Shown here piece after piece: positions 25,306-33,548 of a stretch of 35,211 bases of DNA. Source of the stretch: Candidatus Tayloriibacteriota bacterium (GTDB lineage Bacteria > Patescibacteriota > Minisyncoccia > Phycocordibacterales > SIBU01); contig JACPHR010000029.1 of NCBI GenBank assembly GCA_016188455.1, positions 1 through 35,211 on the forward strand. Direction: 5' to 3'. The position numbers and the translations under genes are program-made. The notes beneath the pieces were generated by a model, which was not told the origin of the DNA, did not search any database, and worked only from the letters and a program-made list of their open reading frames with translations. Position 1 is the first letter of the stretch; the number at the start of each line of letters is the position of its first letter.

Positions 25306-25558
25306 AAAGGCCTTTCATTTTTTGTTCGTCATTTCAAGCCGAGCGTTGCTCGGCGCGTTTCCAAACTGAAGTCTAGCTTTTTTAGAAAATTTGTCAAAAA
25401 TCCGGCTTACGCCATAGCAATATACTAATCCGCCGCGGCGGACTAATACTGAAAACGGCTACGAATAAAAACCGAAGCGCAACCGAACCTAAGTCACGGC
25501 GCACGAAGCGCACCGTGGCTTATTAGTTTCTCATTTATGAATCGTAAATCTTAAATCT

Positions 25559-26416
25559 TTAATCTACTATGTACACATCCTGATTGTACTCCCCCGTGCC
25601 GACAAGCTCGGCCTCGCCGCGCAGGATTTTTTCAAACGGCCGGCAGGCAAAACAGCCCGCGGGGCCGCGGGGGCAATTAAACTTTAAGCCCTCGCGGGCT
25701 TCTTTGACTTTACGGGCGACGGCCAGCACCGAAGCGCGGCCGGTTTCCAAATCGGGCAGCGCCACCGGCATCGGCGCGTCATCGCGGTCAAGATACCAAT
25801 AGCTGGCGCCGAGGAGCGGCCTCTCCTGGCAATGTTTTAAAAGGAGATGATAAATCGGCAACTGGAGCGAGTCATCGCTTTCTTCACTGCGGCCGGTTTT
25901 AAAATCAATCAAACGCACGGCGTCGGACTCCGGCAGGTATTCAAGCCAGTCAATTTTGCCGCAGAGAATTATGTTATCGTCTTCGGAAAGATAAAAATTC
26001 GGCAGCATGCCATTGACTCCAAGCTTCAGGCGCACGGTTTTGTTTTTAAGCGGGCCCGGGTGCTTTAAGACCCGCTCAATCATGGCTCGGCCGCGCTCTT
26101 TCATTGCGGCCTCCTCGGCGGCATCTTTGAAGCCGCCGCGCTTGCCAGAAACTTTTTGCCAAATCTTATCAAACTCCGCCAAAAGCGGCCGGTTGAAACG
26201 CTCTTCGGCTTTGAAATTTTGCAAACCTTCCACCACTTCATGGACAACCTGGCCGAGGGCGAGAGCGGGATTAATAGTGTTTATTTTTCTGCCGGTCTTG
26301 GGATTTTTGTAGATATTGCGAAGATAATAAAGCCGAGGACACTTGAGAAAATCCCCCATTGACGAATGCGAAACCCACACGGCGCTGTATTTATTGGGTT
26401 TTGTGTTTGGTGCCAT
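25559..26416 (-). CDS. PD-(D/E)XK nuclease superfamily protein (RecB/Cas4-type)
   Basis: SHSSMGDFLKCPRLYYLRNIYK, ALGQVVHEVVEG, CGKIDWLEYLPESDAVRLIDFKTGR, LQLPIY, C-terminal Cys cluster CPRGPAGCFAC. Confidence 0.85.
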   Translation of the reverse strand: MAPNTKPNKYSAVWVSHSSMGDFLKCPRLYYLRNIYKNPKTGRKINTINPALALGQVVHEVVEGLQNFKAEERFNRPLLAEFDKIWQKVSGKRGGFKDAAEEAAMKERGRAMIERVLKHPGPLKNKTVRLKLGVNGMLPNFYLSEDDNIILCGKIDWLEYLPESDAVRLIDFKTGRSEESDDSLQLPIYHLLLKHCQERPLLGASYWYLDRDDAPMPVALPDLETGRASVLAVARKVKEAREGLKFNCPRGPAGCFACRPFEKILRGEAELVGTGEYNQDVYIVD

Positions 26417-26483
26417 TAAATAATTCTAACACAAATCCCCCGCTCCCCGCATTGCGGAGAGCGGGTTTCCTTGAGTTCTATAG

Positions 26484-26502
26484 ATATAGGTCAGACCTAT
26501 AT
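26484..26502. repeat. ATATAGGTCAGACCTATAT palindrome (third copy of the rnr repeat)
   Basis: Intergenic; matches 11572-11586. Confidence 0.85.
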
Positions 26503-26505
26503 TAG

Positions 26506-27534
26506 TCAAAAGCCTAACCAATTCATAATAGAATCCCAAAGACCGCCGCCCGACTGAAAGACGCTGGCGCCTTGGATGTCTCTCCGAGACTTGTTTTCCA
26601 TCAAAGGCGCCACTACATCCCCAAGGGTATCCATGGCATCAAAGAACGCCTCAATGTCATCGTTTGAAGGAATACCTGACTTCAGCCTGCTAAGCTGGCT
26701 TGTAAGATTCTGCAACAAAGGCTCCGCTTCTGATACGTCAACCTTTCGCCTCTTAAGATTTTTAATGGTATTGGTGGCATTTTTCAAAAGTTTCGGCGCG
26801 CCGATTAGATGGTCAATGAGCTGTCGGCAATCGTTAAGGTCTTCCATTGAGTGCGCCGCATCTTGCAAATCATCAAGGTCGTCCATAGTCGTAGCGCTTT
26901 TAGCTTTGACAGTGGCATCGGCAAACACAGTGATCGTATCCGAACACTCCTGCGTTAAACTAAAACCTCGCTTCTTGAGAGTAGCCACGCGCTTGTTGAT
27001 TTGATTAACCGCCTGGTTGAACATCCTCGCCATTTGGGCGGCCTGTTTTTTCACCATAGCCTCCTCGCGCTTCTGCTGTTCGGCCTCGTTATTATTCTGG
27101 TCTTGCTCGTTGGCAACATCCAAACCGTTCTGTCCCATACTCTGTCTATTTTGATTGAAATTACCCTGACCTTGGCTACCGAAGCCGGGCTGACCCATCT
27201 TCTGATTGGCATTCATCCGCTCGCCCTGCATCATACTCGGTAGCGGAGGCATCATCGGCTTTTGCTGATAACCATATCGGCTGTCTGTGCCACCCATCAT
27301 ACCCCGTTCACCTTGGGGTGGAAGCGGCGGCTGACTTGGAGAAAACGACCGCCCTTGTGATGTTGCGCCCAACTGATCAGGCGGAGGGGGCGGTGGCGAT
27401 GGTTGCGTCTGGCTCGTCGGCGGTGGCATTGTGGTATCTTGCTCGGCGGTTTGGGCTTGGGCAATAAAACCAATAAGCGATAGACCGGCCAGGGCCGCGC
27501 CTACTAAACTTATCTTCAGTGCTTGTGTTCTCAT
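26506..27534 (-). CDS. Hypothetical secreted protein with Pro/Gln/Met-rich linker
   Basis: N-terminal hydrophobic signal MRTQALKISLVGAALAGLSLIGFIAQAQ, low-complexity middle, helical C-terminal half. Confidence 0.75.
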   Translation of the reverse strand: MRTQALKISLVGAALAGLSLIGFIAQAQTAEQDTTMPPPTSQTQPSPPPPPPDQLGATSQGRSFSPSQPPLPPQGERGMMGGTDSRYGYQQKPMMPPLPSMMQGERMNANQKMGQPGFGSQGQGNFNQNRQSMGQNGLDVANEQDQNNNEAEQQKREEAMVKKQAAQMARMFNQAVNQINKRVATLKKRGFSLTQECSDTITVFADATVKAKSATTMDDLDDLQDAAHSMEDLNDCRQLIDHLIGAPKLLKNATNTIKNLKRRKVDVSEAEPLLQNLTSQLSRLKSGIPSNDDIEAFFDAMDTLGDVVAPLMENKSRRDIQGASVFQSGGGLWDSIMNWLGF

Positions 27535-27640
27535 ATTGAAAATTGGGTTAATTAAGTATAAACACATTCTATCACCGCGCGGGCTTTACCGCTTATTGAT
27601 TATCCACAACCGCTAACGATCAGAAAACCTCCATCAAGGT

Positions 27641-28048
27641 TCAACCTTGATGGACTACACCGGCAAAGCGCGCAAAGATGATAAGACCGGCGAGAAAGAC
27701 CAGCGCGCCGAGAACGGCGCCGGCAAGCGTCAGGCGCCTGTGTTTCCGCTTCTGCCGCTGTTTTGAAATTTCGGTAAGAGGCGAACCGAGAAACGGCTTT
27801 TGTTTCAGGCTGATTGGTCGGCGTAACGGTAACGAAGATTCGTCGGGCGGCGGGACGTAAATCCGAGGCGGCTCGGGCGCGGCCGCCGCCGCTTCGCGGG
27901 GCGGCCGCTTCAAAAAAGCCAGGCTGTGCTCAATTTCCTCGGCCGACCAGCGCAAGGCTTTAAGCATCACCCGCAGGGTCCTTTCGGGAATCGGCGGTTT
28001 TGATTCTTTGATTTGAAAAAGATAATCTATCTGATCGTCGGAGAGCAT
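27641..28048 (-). CDS. Hypothetical protein with C-terminal TM segment
   Basis: MLSDDQIDYLFQIKESKPPIPERTLRVMLKALRWS... and TM LTLAGAVLGALVFLAGLIIFA; hairpin CCATCAAGG/CCTTGATGG at its 3' end. Confidence 0.65.
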   Translation of the reverse strand: MLSDDQIDYLFQIKESKPPIPERTLRVMLKALRWSAEEIEHSLAFLKRPPREAAAAAPEPPRIYVPPPDESSLPLRRPISLKQKPFLGSPLTEISKQRQKRKHRRLTLAGAVLGALVFLAGLIIFARFAGVVHQG

Positions 28049-28057
28049 CCGTTAAGT

Positions 28058-28106
28058 ATACCCCCACACCAATGCTACTCCAAGCGGCTTTGGTGTGGGG
28101 GTATAG
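28058..28106. repeat. TATACCCCCACACCA...TGGTGTGGGGGTATA hairpin repeat, copy 1
   Basis: About 15-bp perfect arms; same arms at 28907-28950. Confidence 0.9.
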
Positions 28107-28146
28107 CAAGTCCGCCGCATTCCGTTATGCACATTTTAAAACCAGA

Positions 28147-28896
28147 CTAATCCTTGGCGGCCCGAAGAGCCTGCGGATGCTTCACGCTCCAGGCGTAAAG
28201 GGCCGCGGCGGCGGAGGCGGCGACGTTGAGCGATTGACACCTCGGGTTTATGGGAATGGAGAGAAGCACGTCGCAGAGCTCGCGGGTTTTGAGCCGAATG
28301 CCCTTTTCTTCGTTGCCGAGAATAAATAAAGTCGGAGCGTCAAATTTTTCTTCCGTGATATTTTGTTTTGCCCCGCCGTCAAGACCGTATACCCAAAACC
28401 CGAGCTCTTTGAGCTTGCGCACCGCACTGTTAACGTTTGAAATTGAAACCAAAGGAATCCGAAAAATCATGCCGGCGGAAACTTTTACCACCGAGCCGGT
28501 CACTGGCGCCTGATTGTGCTCCGGCATTAAAACGCCAGAGACCCCAAACGCCGCCGCGCTGCGGATAATGGCCCCGACATTTTGCGGGTCAGAAAGCTCT
28601 CCCAAAAGCACCAGCGCCGTGTCTGGGCCGACAATGAGATTTTTGCAAAACTCTTCGTAACTTCGCGTCAAGCGCGAAAGCGACACGACCCCTACAATGC
28701 CCTGATGCACTGCGGAGTCGTCAAAATCCTGCGGCATTTTATGGTAAAACGGTATAGCGTGCTTTTTAACGAGCATAAGCAGTATCGCATCATCAAAATT
28801 CTTGGCCGCGAAGATTTCCTCCAATGTGTGGGGCGCGTACGTAAGCGCCTCCGTAACCGCGTGCGTACCGTAAATGTAGACTTTGTCGTGCGTCAT
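28147..28896 (-). CDS. TrmH/SpoU-family RNA 2'-O-methyltransferase (RlmB-like)
   Basis: YIYGTHAVTEAL, LLGELSDPQNVGAIIRSAAAFG, ILGNEEKGIR, IPINPRCQSLNVAASAAAALY; start at M28 of the supplied ORF. Confidence 0.93.
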   Translation of the reverse strand: MTHDKVYIYGTHAVTEALTYAPHTLEEIFAAKNFDDAILLMLVKKHAIPFYHKMPQDFDDSAVHQGIVGVVSLSRLTRSYEEFCKNLIVGPDTALVLLGELSDPQNVGAIIRSAAAFGVSGVLMPEHNQAPVTGSVVKVSAGMIFRIPLVSISNVNSAVRKLKELGFWVYGLDGGAKQNITEEKFDAPTLFILGNEEKGIRLKTRELCDVLLSIPINPRCQSLNVAASAAAALYAWSVKHPQALRAAKD

Positions 28897-28906
28897 AATT
28901 TCAAAG

Positions 28907-28950
28907 TATACCCCCACACCAAACTTGCTTACAAGTTTGGTGTGGGGGTA
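28907..28950. repeat. TATACCCCCACACCAAACTTG-CTTA-CAAGTTTGGTGTGGGGGTA hairpin repeat, copy 2
   Basis: Same arms as 28058-28106; located upstream of the trmH-family gene. Confidence 0.9.
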
Positions 28951-29003
28951 ACCCAAAATGCCCTGAAGATGCGACAAGACGGGCTTTGTTGTAGTATACG
29001 GAC

Positions 29004-29723
29004 ATGATGAAAAGAAGATTTAATGGCAAAGACCGAAAATTTTGGAACGTGGAATATAAAACGGCGAATCACTTGGCCCTATCGGATAAGCCGAGCGAGG
29101 ATTTGGTGAAATTCACGAGGTGGCTTGAACGGCAATACGGTAAGACTTTTTTAAACAAAACGGGCTCTGTCCTCGACCTCGGCTGCGGCAACGGGCGCAA
29201 TCTCATCTACCTCGCGCGAACCTTCGGCGTGAAGGGCGTCGGTTTTGACATTTCAAGCGAAGCCGTCGCTCAAGCCAAAAGAACCAGCGCGGGTTTGCCG
29301 ATTGAATATCGGACACAGAGTATCGCCAATCCTCTGCCCTTGGCCGCTGAATCGCAAACTCTGGCGCTTGACATGATGACCTCGCATTTTCTCAACGCCC
29401 TTGACCGGCAAAATCTGCTCTCGGAAATCGCCCGCGTGCTCAAGCCCAATGGCTGGCTTTTTCTTAAAACCTTTCTCCGGGAGGAAGACAAGCACGCCGA
29501 ACGTCTGCTCCGGGAACATCCGGCGGGCGAAGCGGGCTCCTACATTCACCCAAAAATCGGCCTGGCCGAACACGTGTTCACGCAATCGGAAATTGAAAAG
29601 GCTCTGGCCGGACAATTTATCATCCAAAAAATCGCCAAATCCCACGGCCATCTGCGCCGCGGCGCGGCTTTCAAACGCCGTAGCATTTCGGTCTATGCCC
29701 AAAAAGCTTCACTCCGAGCCTAA
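29004..29723 (+). CDS. Class I SAM-dependent methyltransferase
   Basis: VLDLGCGNGRNLIYLA motif I, GVGFDISSEAVAQAK, EIARVLKPNGWLFLKTF. Confidence 0.88.
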   Translation: MMKRRFNGKDRKFWNVEYKTANHLALSDKPSEDLVKFTRWLERQYGKTFLNKTGSVLDLGCGNGRNLIYLARTFGVKGVGFDISSEAVAQAKRTSAGLPIEYRTQSIANPLPLAAESQTLALDMMTSHFLNALDRQNLLSEIARVLKPNGWLFLKTFLREEDKHAERLLREHPAGEAGSYIHPKIGLAEHVFTQSEIEKALAGQFIIQKIAKSHGHLRRGAAFKRRSISVYAQKASLRA

Positions 29724-29845
29724 AAACTCGGCGTTTTCTCTTTGTCGCCCATTATTTCTTATCCACTTGCCATTGCCCCAAAACCGAACCATGATATATA
29801 ATAGAAGAAGTAATTTTATAAGTTTATTAATTTTGATTATTTAAC

Positions 29846-30484
29846 ATGTCCAACACAACAAAGTGGGTGATAGGGATAGTGATAGTGGCGGCGGTGATTT
29901 TGGGTCTGTGGCGGGGAGGCTTTTTCGGCGGCGGCAAGAGGGCGACGAACGATGCGCAGTCAGCGGCCGCTTTAAAAACTGCCGGCGATAAAGCGGCGCC
30001 AGTTGACGTTTCAGACGCCACTATCGCTCAAGAATCGGCCGCCATTGACGCGCAAGTGCGCGTGTCGGGAAGTCAGTTTGCCGCTTTCAGCCAGGCGCCG
30101 ACCGTGGCGAAGGCTGATTTGCTTGCCGGTCAATTTGGCGGTATCTCAAATCTCATGACCAAACTGGCAAACCGGATTCAAACGCGGGTCAACATTCTGG
30201 CAAGCATGGGGTTTGACACCAAAGCGCTTCAAGGACCTCTCTCCGACATGAATCTCCAGGTTTCCTACGCGGTTTCGCAAATCGGGGTCGCGGGCCAAGC
30301 CGCCGCCAAGATTAAGCCGGAGAACGGAAGTGCGGCGCAGGCCAATATAAACAGCGCGGCCATCCAGCAAATGGTGATTGAACTGCAAAAGCCTCAAGGC
30401 TACTTGGAAGCGGCCCAGAAAGATATCAAAGCCATCATCGCCGCCTTTAAGGCGCTCAACACCTCTCAACGGCCGAGCCGTTAA
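29846..30484 (+). CDS. Hypothetical membrane-anchored/secreted protein
   Basis: N-terminal TM KWVIGIVIVAAVILGLW, Ala/Gln-rich helical remainder. Confidence 0.7.
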   Translation: MSNTTKWVIGIVIVAAVILGLWRGGFFGGGKRATNDAQSAAALKTAGDKAAPVDVSDATIAQESAAIDAQVRVSGSQFAAFSQAPTVAKADLLAGQFGGISNLMTKLANRIQTRVNILASMGFDTKALQGPLSDMNLQVSYAVSQIGVAGQAAAKIKPENGSAAQANINSAAIQQMVIELQKPQGYLEAAQKDIKAIIAAFKALNTSQRPSR

Positions 30485-30503
30485 GCAACCACGGACGGCG
30501 TAA

Positions 30504-30543
30504 AAACCCGCCCCCATCCGCCGCGGCGGATGGGGGCGGGTTT
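30504..30543 (+). terminator. Perfect 40-bp palindrome, likely terminator-like
   Basis: AAACCCGCCCCCATCCGCCG|CGGCGGATGGGGGCGGGTTT; core TCCGCCGCGGCGGA also at about 25429-25442. Confidence 0.75.
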
Positions 30544-30586
30544 CATTATCGCTTGTCCGTCTTCAGTGAAATCTTTCCCCGTTCCG

Positions 30587-30841
30587 TTAAGATAGATGCG
30601 CGGAGACGAGCTTAGTCATCTCAAACATATTGACGACATCTTTGCCAGCGAAAACTTTTTTTAGAGCCGCGTCGGCTTTGATGTTGCGCTTATTCGCGGG
30701 GTCCTGAAGATTTTTGCTCTTGATGTAGGCCCAAAGCTTCTTGACCACCTCCGAGCGGGGCAAAGGTCCCGGCCCGACTACCGCCGCCAGTTCGGCGCTC
30801 ACCTTAAGCGGCTTCATAAACGCGGAGTTTTCTTTTGCCAT
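30587..30841 (-). CDS. SWIB/MDM2 domain protein
   Basis: FMKPLKVSAELAAVVGPGPLPRSEVVKKLWAYIKSKNLQDPANKRNIKADAALKKVF. Confidence 0.92.
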   Translation of the reverse strand: MAKENSAFMKPLKVSAELAAVVGPGPLPRSEVVKKLWAYIKSKNLQDPANKRNIKADAALKKVFAGKDVVNMFEMTKLVSAHLS

Positions 30842-30937
30842 GTATTTACTTGCCCGCCTAAACTTTTTTAAAAGTTCGCGCGGGTTGGTTAATTAGTAAC
30901 CCTAATAGCTTACCACACAAACCGCGCGAAGGGAAAA

Positions 30938-30976
30938 GCTTATGGGGGCTTATGGCTTATGGGGGACTTATGGGGA
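30938..30976. repeat. Degenerate tandem repeat of GCTTATGGGGG
   Basis: GCTTATGGGGGCTTATGGCTTATGGGGGACTTATGGGG. Confidence 0.75.
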
Positions 30977-31015
30977 TACGTCCGTTATTTAACAAAATTT
31001 CATGTCCTAATTTGA

Positions 31016-31318
31016 TTACTTCTTCGGTCTCCCCGGCCCCCGCAAAGTACTCCCCAAATTATATCGTTCAACCATTCTCTGCGTCCACGAATCAGACCCG
31101 TACGGCGCTCCTTTGGTAAGAGAGTAACGAATCTTCCCAAGATCGTCTTCCTGCAAAAGCGCATTGACTGATTCAAGGTAATTTTCAGGAAGAGTGGTCG
31201 GGAGAGTCGCAAGAAGAGTCCTGTCTTCTTTATTCCCCCTGAGGCGACGAAACAGACTTGACCACGGCCAATCTTCAACGCGTTTGAAAAGACAGGCGCA
31301 TATTTTTTTGCACAGCAT
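31016..31318 (-). pseudogene. C-terminal remnant of REP-associated tyrosine transposase (RAYT, IS200-like)
   Basis: VEDWPWSSLFRRL...LLQEDDLGKIRYSLTKGAPYGSDSWTQRMVERYNLGSTLRGPGRPKK is the typical RAYT tail; the HUH/Tyr catalytic half is absent. Confidence 0.8.
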
Positions 31319-31471
31319 CGCGGCAAAAAGATCCGCCTGAAGATCGTGGACGCTTCTTTTGAAAACAACCTGCTCACCGTGACCCGCGTCATCCCCGAAG
31401 GCAGGCGCGAGATGAGCTACGAGGCATTTCTGCGCGGTCTGAAAGATACTGGCTAAAAAATAAGGCCGCGG

Positions 31472-32725
31472 TTAGGCGACCTTAAGCCGGCATTCGGCGC
31501 CAACCAGGATAGTGTCAATTCTGCGCTGCAGAACGACACTCACCCGGAGCGGCAGTGCGAATGCCTTGATACAGGCGAGGGCTTCAGCGATTGAAAGGCC
31601 GAAAAAAGCGCTGGCCTTTTCAATCGACACCTGGAAACGCATCACCGCGGCGTAGCAGACCGCATTGCGGCAGAGTTCTTTCCTGTCTTCGCCAAGGAAT
31701 ACCCGCGAACTGATTTCCTTCAGGGTCTTCAGTATGCGCTCTGCCGAGTGCATCGGCAGAACCGGAAGCACGAGCGCCTTCGCCGCCCGCTCATCTCCCT
31801 CAAATGCGGCGGAGAGCCGCGCGATAAGCGAAGGACTTCGGCGAAGCTTGGCTATAGCTCCATCCTGAACCTGACGGATGCGCTCTCGCGTCACCTTAAA
31901 AAAATCGCCGACTTTTTCAAGCGTCTGCGGTTCAAACCCGTTCAGTCCGAAACGCCGCTCCAACACCGCCCGTTCGCGAAGCGTTAACCCGTTGAAGACA
32001 TCTTTAAGTATCGCCTTCCGTTCCCTCAAGAACGTCTCCTCCGCAGGATTCTCCGCCTTTTCATCGGCGACATGAGCGTGCCACGTATCGCTTTCATCAC
32101 CCAGCATCGGCGAGTCAAGCGAATGCGGCGCGCCGAAATACAGCGCCCGCGCGCGCTTAACGATGGAGGGAGTTATCCCGCCGAGCTCCTCCGCCAACTC
32201 CTCATCGGTCGGCTCCCGTTCAAGTTCTTCGGAAAGCGGACCAAGTACTCGGGAGATGCGGCTGGCCACCGAAAGCACGTGCACCGGGACCCGCACCTGC
32301 CGCGCCGTATTATACAAGGCGCGCTGGATACTCTGATGTATCCACCACCGCGCGTACGTGCAGATGCTGAATCCTCGCTCGGGATCGTATTTCCTGACCG
32401 CCTTCATGAGGCCTACGGCGCCCTCCTGGACCAAATCGCCGATCGCAAGCCCCCTACCGCTGTAACGGCGGGCGATGGAAATGACGAACCGCAGATTGTG
32501 ATTCACCAAGGTCTCAAAATCGCGCCTCTTTCTGAAACGCCGGTAGCGTCTGGCTATCGCTTCCGTCCTCTCACGCGACAACACCGGATACTGTCCCATG
32601 CTGCTCAGCATATACTCAAATTCCTCCAGTGGATACGGCAGCGCCTCTCTGTTGGATCCTTCCGGGGGGACGCGCCGCCGCACTGGGGGCAGCGGCGCTG
32701 CCGCTTTTTTCTTCGTTCCTTTCAT
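31472..32725 (-). CDS. Sigma-70 family RNA polymerase sigma factor with ~110-aa C-terminal extension
   Basis: LVNHNLRFVISIARRYSGRGLAIGDLVQEGAVGLMKAVRKYDPERGFSICTYARWWIHQSIQRAL; LTLRERAVLERRFGLNG...TLEKVGDFFKVTRERIRQVQ. Confidence 0.93.
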   Translation of the reverse strand: MKGTKKKAAAPLPPVRRRVPPEGSNREALPYPLEEFEYMLSSMGQYPVLSRERTEAIARRYRRFRKRRDFETLVNHNLRFVISIARRYSGRGLAIGDLVQEGAVGLMKAVRKYDPERGFSICTYARWWIHQSIQRALYNTARQVRVPVHVLSVASRISRVLGPLSEELEREPTDEELAEELGGITPSIVKRARALYFGAPHSLDSPMLGDESDTWHAHVADEKAENPAEETFLRERKAILKDVFNGLTLRERAVLERRFGLNGFEPQTLEKVGDFFKVTRERIRQVQDGAIAKLRRSPSLIARLSAAFEGDERAAKALVLPVLPMHSAERILKTLKEISSRVFLGEDRKELCRNAVCYAAVMRFQVSIEKASAFFGLSIAEALACIKAFALPLRVSVVLQRRIDTILVGAECRLKVA

Positions 32726-33014
32726 GTCTCCTCCTATATCAATGTTCTCCTATATTATATCTCAAGGTGCGTCAAAAAGCTACGCCTATACTAGCACGGG
32801 ACGCGCTGAAAAAAAAGAAAACGCTCTCTGTGCGGTTCAAGAAGTGGTTCAACGAGATGATCCGTAACCACGGTCAAGAGATTCCGAATCGGCCAAACCG
32901 CAAGGTGTTCATCCTGCACGACAAAAAAGTCCGGGAAAATCCTTCTCCTGCATACGCGGCGCTTCGCGCCGCGCGGGAAAAATTTGCTTCTTCTGACACA
33001 AGTTTTATTCGGGC

Positions 33015-33084
33015 TGCGGGTCAGGGACTCGAACCCCAATACTCGCCTCCAAAGGGCGATGTCCTACCATTAGACGAACCCGCA
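33015..33084 (-). tRNA. tRNA-Gln (anticodon TTG)
   Basis: TGCGGGTTCGTCTAATGGTAGGACATCGCCCTTTGGAGGCGAGTATTGGGGTTCGAGTCCCTGACCCGCA: 7-bp acceptor, TCGCC-CTTTGGA-GGCGA anticodon arm, GGTTCGAGTCC T-arm; CCA not encoded. Confidence 0.95.
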
Positions 33085-33147
33085 ATGTCGATTGCCAACA
33101 TAATTTACAGCAAAAACCGGATTTTCACAACCGATCGCTCATTCATT

Positions 33148-33173
33148 CGGCTAATTCGTGCGAACTAGCCGAG
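33148..33173. repeat. ArsR-B flanking palindrome, downstream copy
   Basis: CGGCTAATTCGTGCGAACTAGCCGAG; direct repeat of 33490-33523. Confidence 0.9.
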
Positions 33174-33203
33174 ATGGAATTTTGTTTTGAAAAAATTTGG
33201 GCG

Positions 33204-33464
33204 TCACAAAAGCGAAAGTATGTGGTCAAGAGTTGGATGCCTTTTAGAACTTAGGCGATAGTGCATTTCGACCGAACGTTGTTCTTTTTCCAAAAGCCCC
33301 GCCGCGTACATAACACTGAGATGCCGAGAGGTGGAGCGGAAAGAAAGCTTTATTGCTTCAGCTAATTCCCAAACTGACGCTTCTTTGCGCTTTTTCAAAA
33401 ATTGGACGATGGCAAGCCTCCGCTTGTTCGCCAGGGATTTCAGAGTTTGCTCAAGTTCTTTCAC
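33204..33464 (-). CDS. ArsR-family winged-helix transcriptional regulator (paralog B)
   Basis: MKELEQTLKSLANKRRLAIVQFLKKRKEASVWELAEAIKLSFRSTSRHLSVMYAAGLLEKEQRSVEMHYRLSSKRHPTLDHILSLL. Confidence 0.87.
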   Translation of the reverse strand: MKELEQTLKSLANKRRLAIVQFLKKRKEASVWELAEAIKLSFRSTSRHLSVMYAAGLLEKEQRSVEMHYRLSSKRHPTLDHILSLL

Positions 33465-33489
33465 AAAAATTATTGTTTTCTTTTTTGTA

Positions 33490-33523
33490 AATCTCGGCTA
33501 ATTCGTGCGAACTAGCCGAGATT
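33490..33523. promoter_or_regulatory. ArsR-B flanking palindrome, upstream copy (candidate operator)
   Basis: AATCTCGGCTA-ATTCGTGCGAAC-TAGCCGAGATT, 11-bp perfect arms, 25 nt upstream of the ArsR-B start. Confidence 0.75.
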
Positions 33524-33548
33524 AATTATAACATAAACATCCGCCTTA

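Noticed and set aside
24730-25369. 188-aa and 151-aa plus-strand ORFs opposite purD
   Set aside because: Antisense shadows of purD.
30938-30976. Possible CRISPR-like array in GCTTATGGGGG repeats
   Set aside because: Units are about 10 nt without spacers; a degenerate tandem repeat only.
31000-31392. 130-aa minus-strand ORF overlapping the RAYT remnant
   Set aside because: Different frame from the RAYT-like sequence, which is in 31016-31318; no motifs.
32072-32794. 240-aa plus-strand ORF opposite the sigma factor
   Set aside because: Shadow ORF of a well-supported sigma-70 gene.
32629-33168. 179-aa plus-strand ORF as a complete gene
   Set aside because: Starts within the sigma gene and runs antisense through tRNA-Gln; only the middle part may be meaningful.
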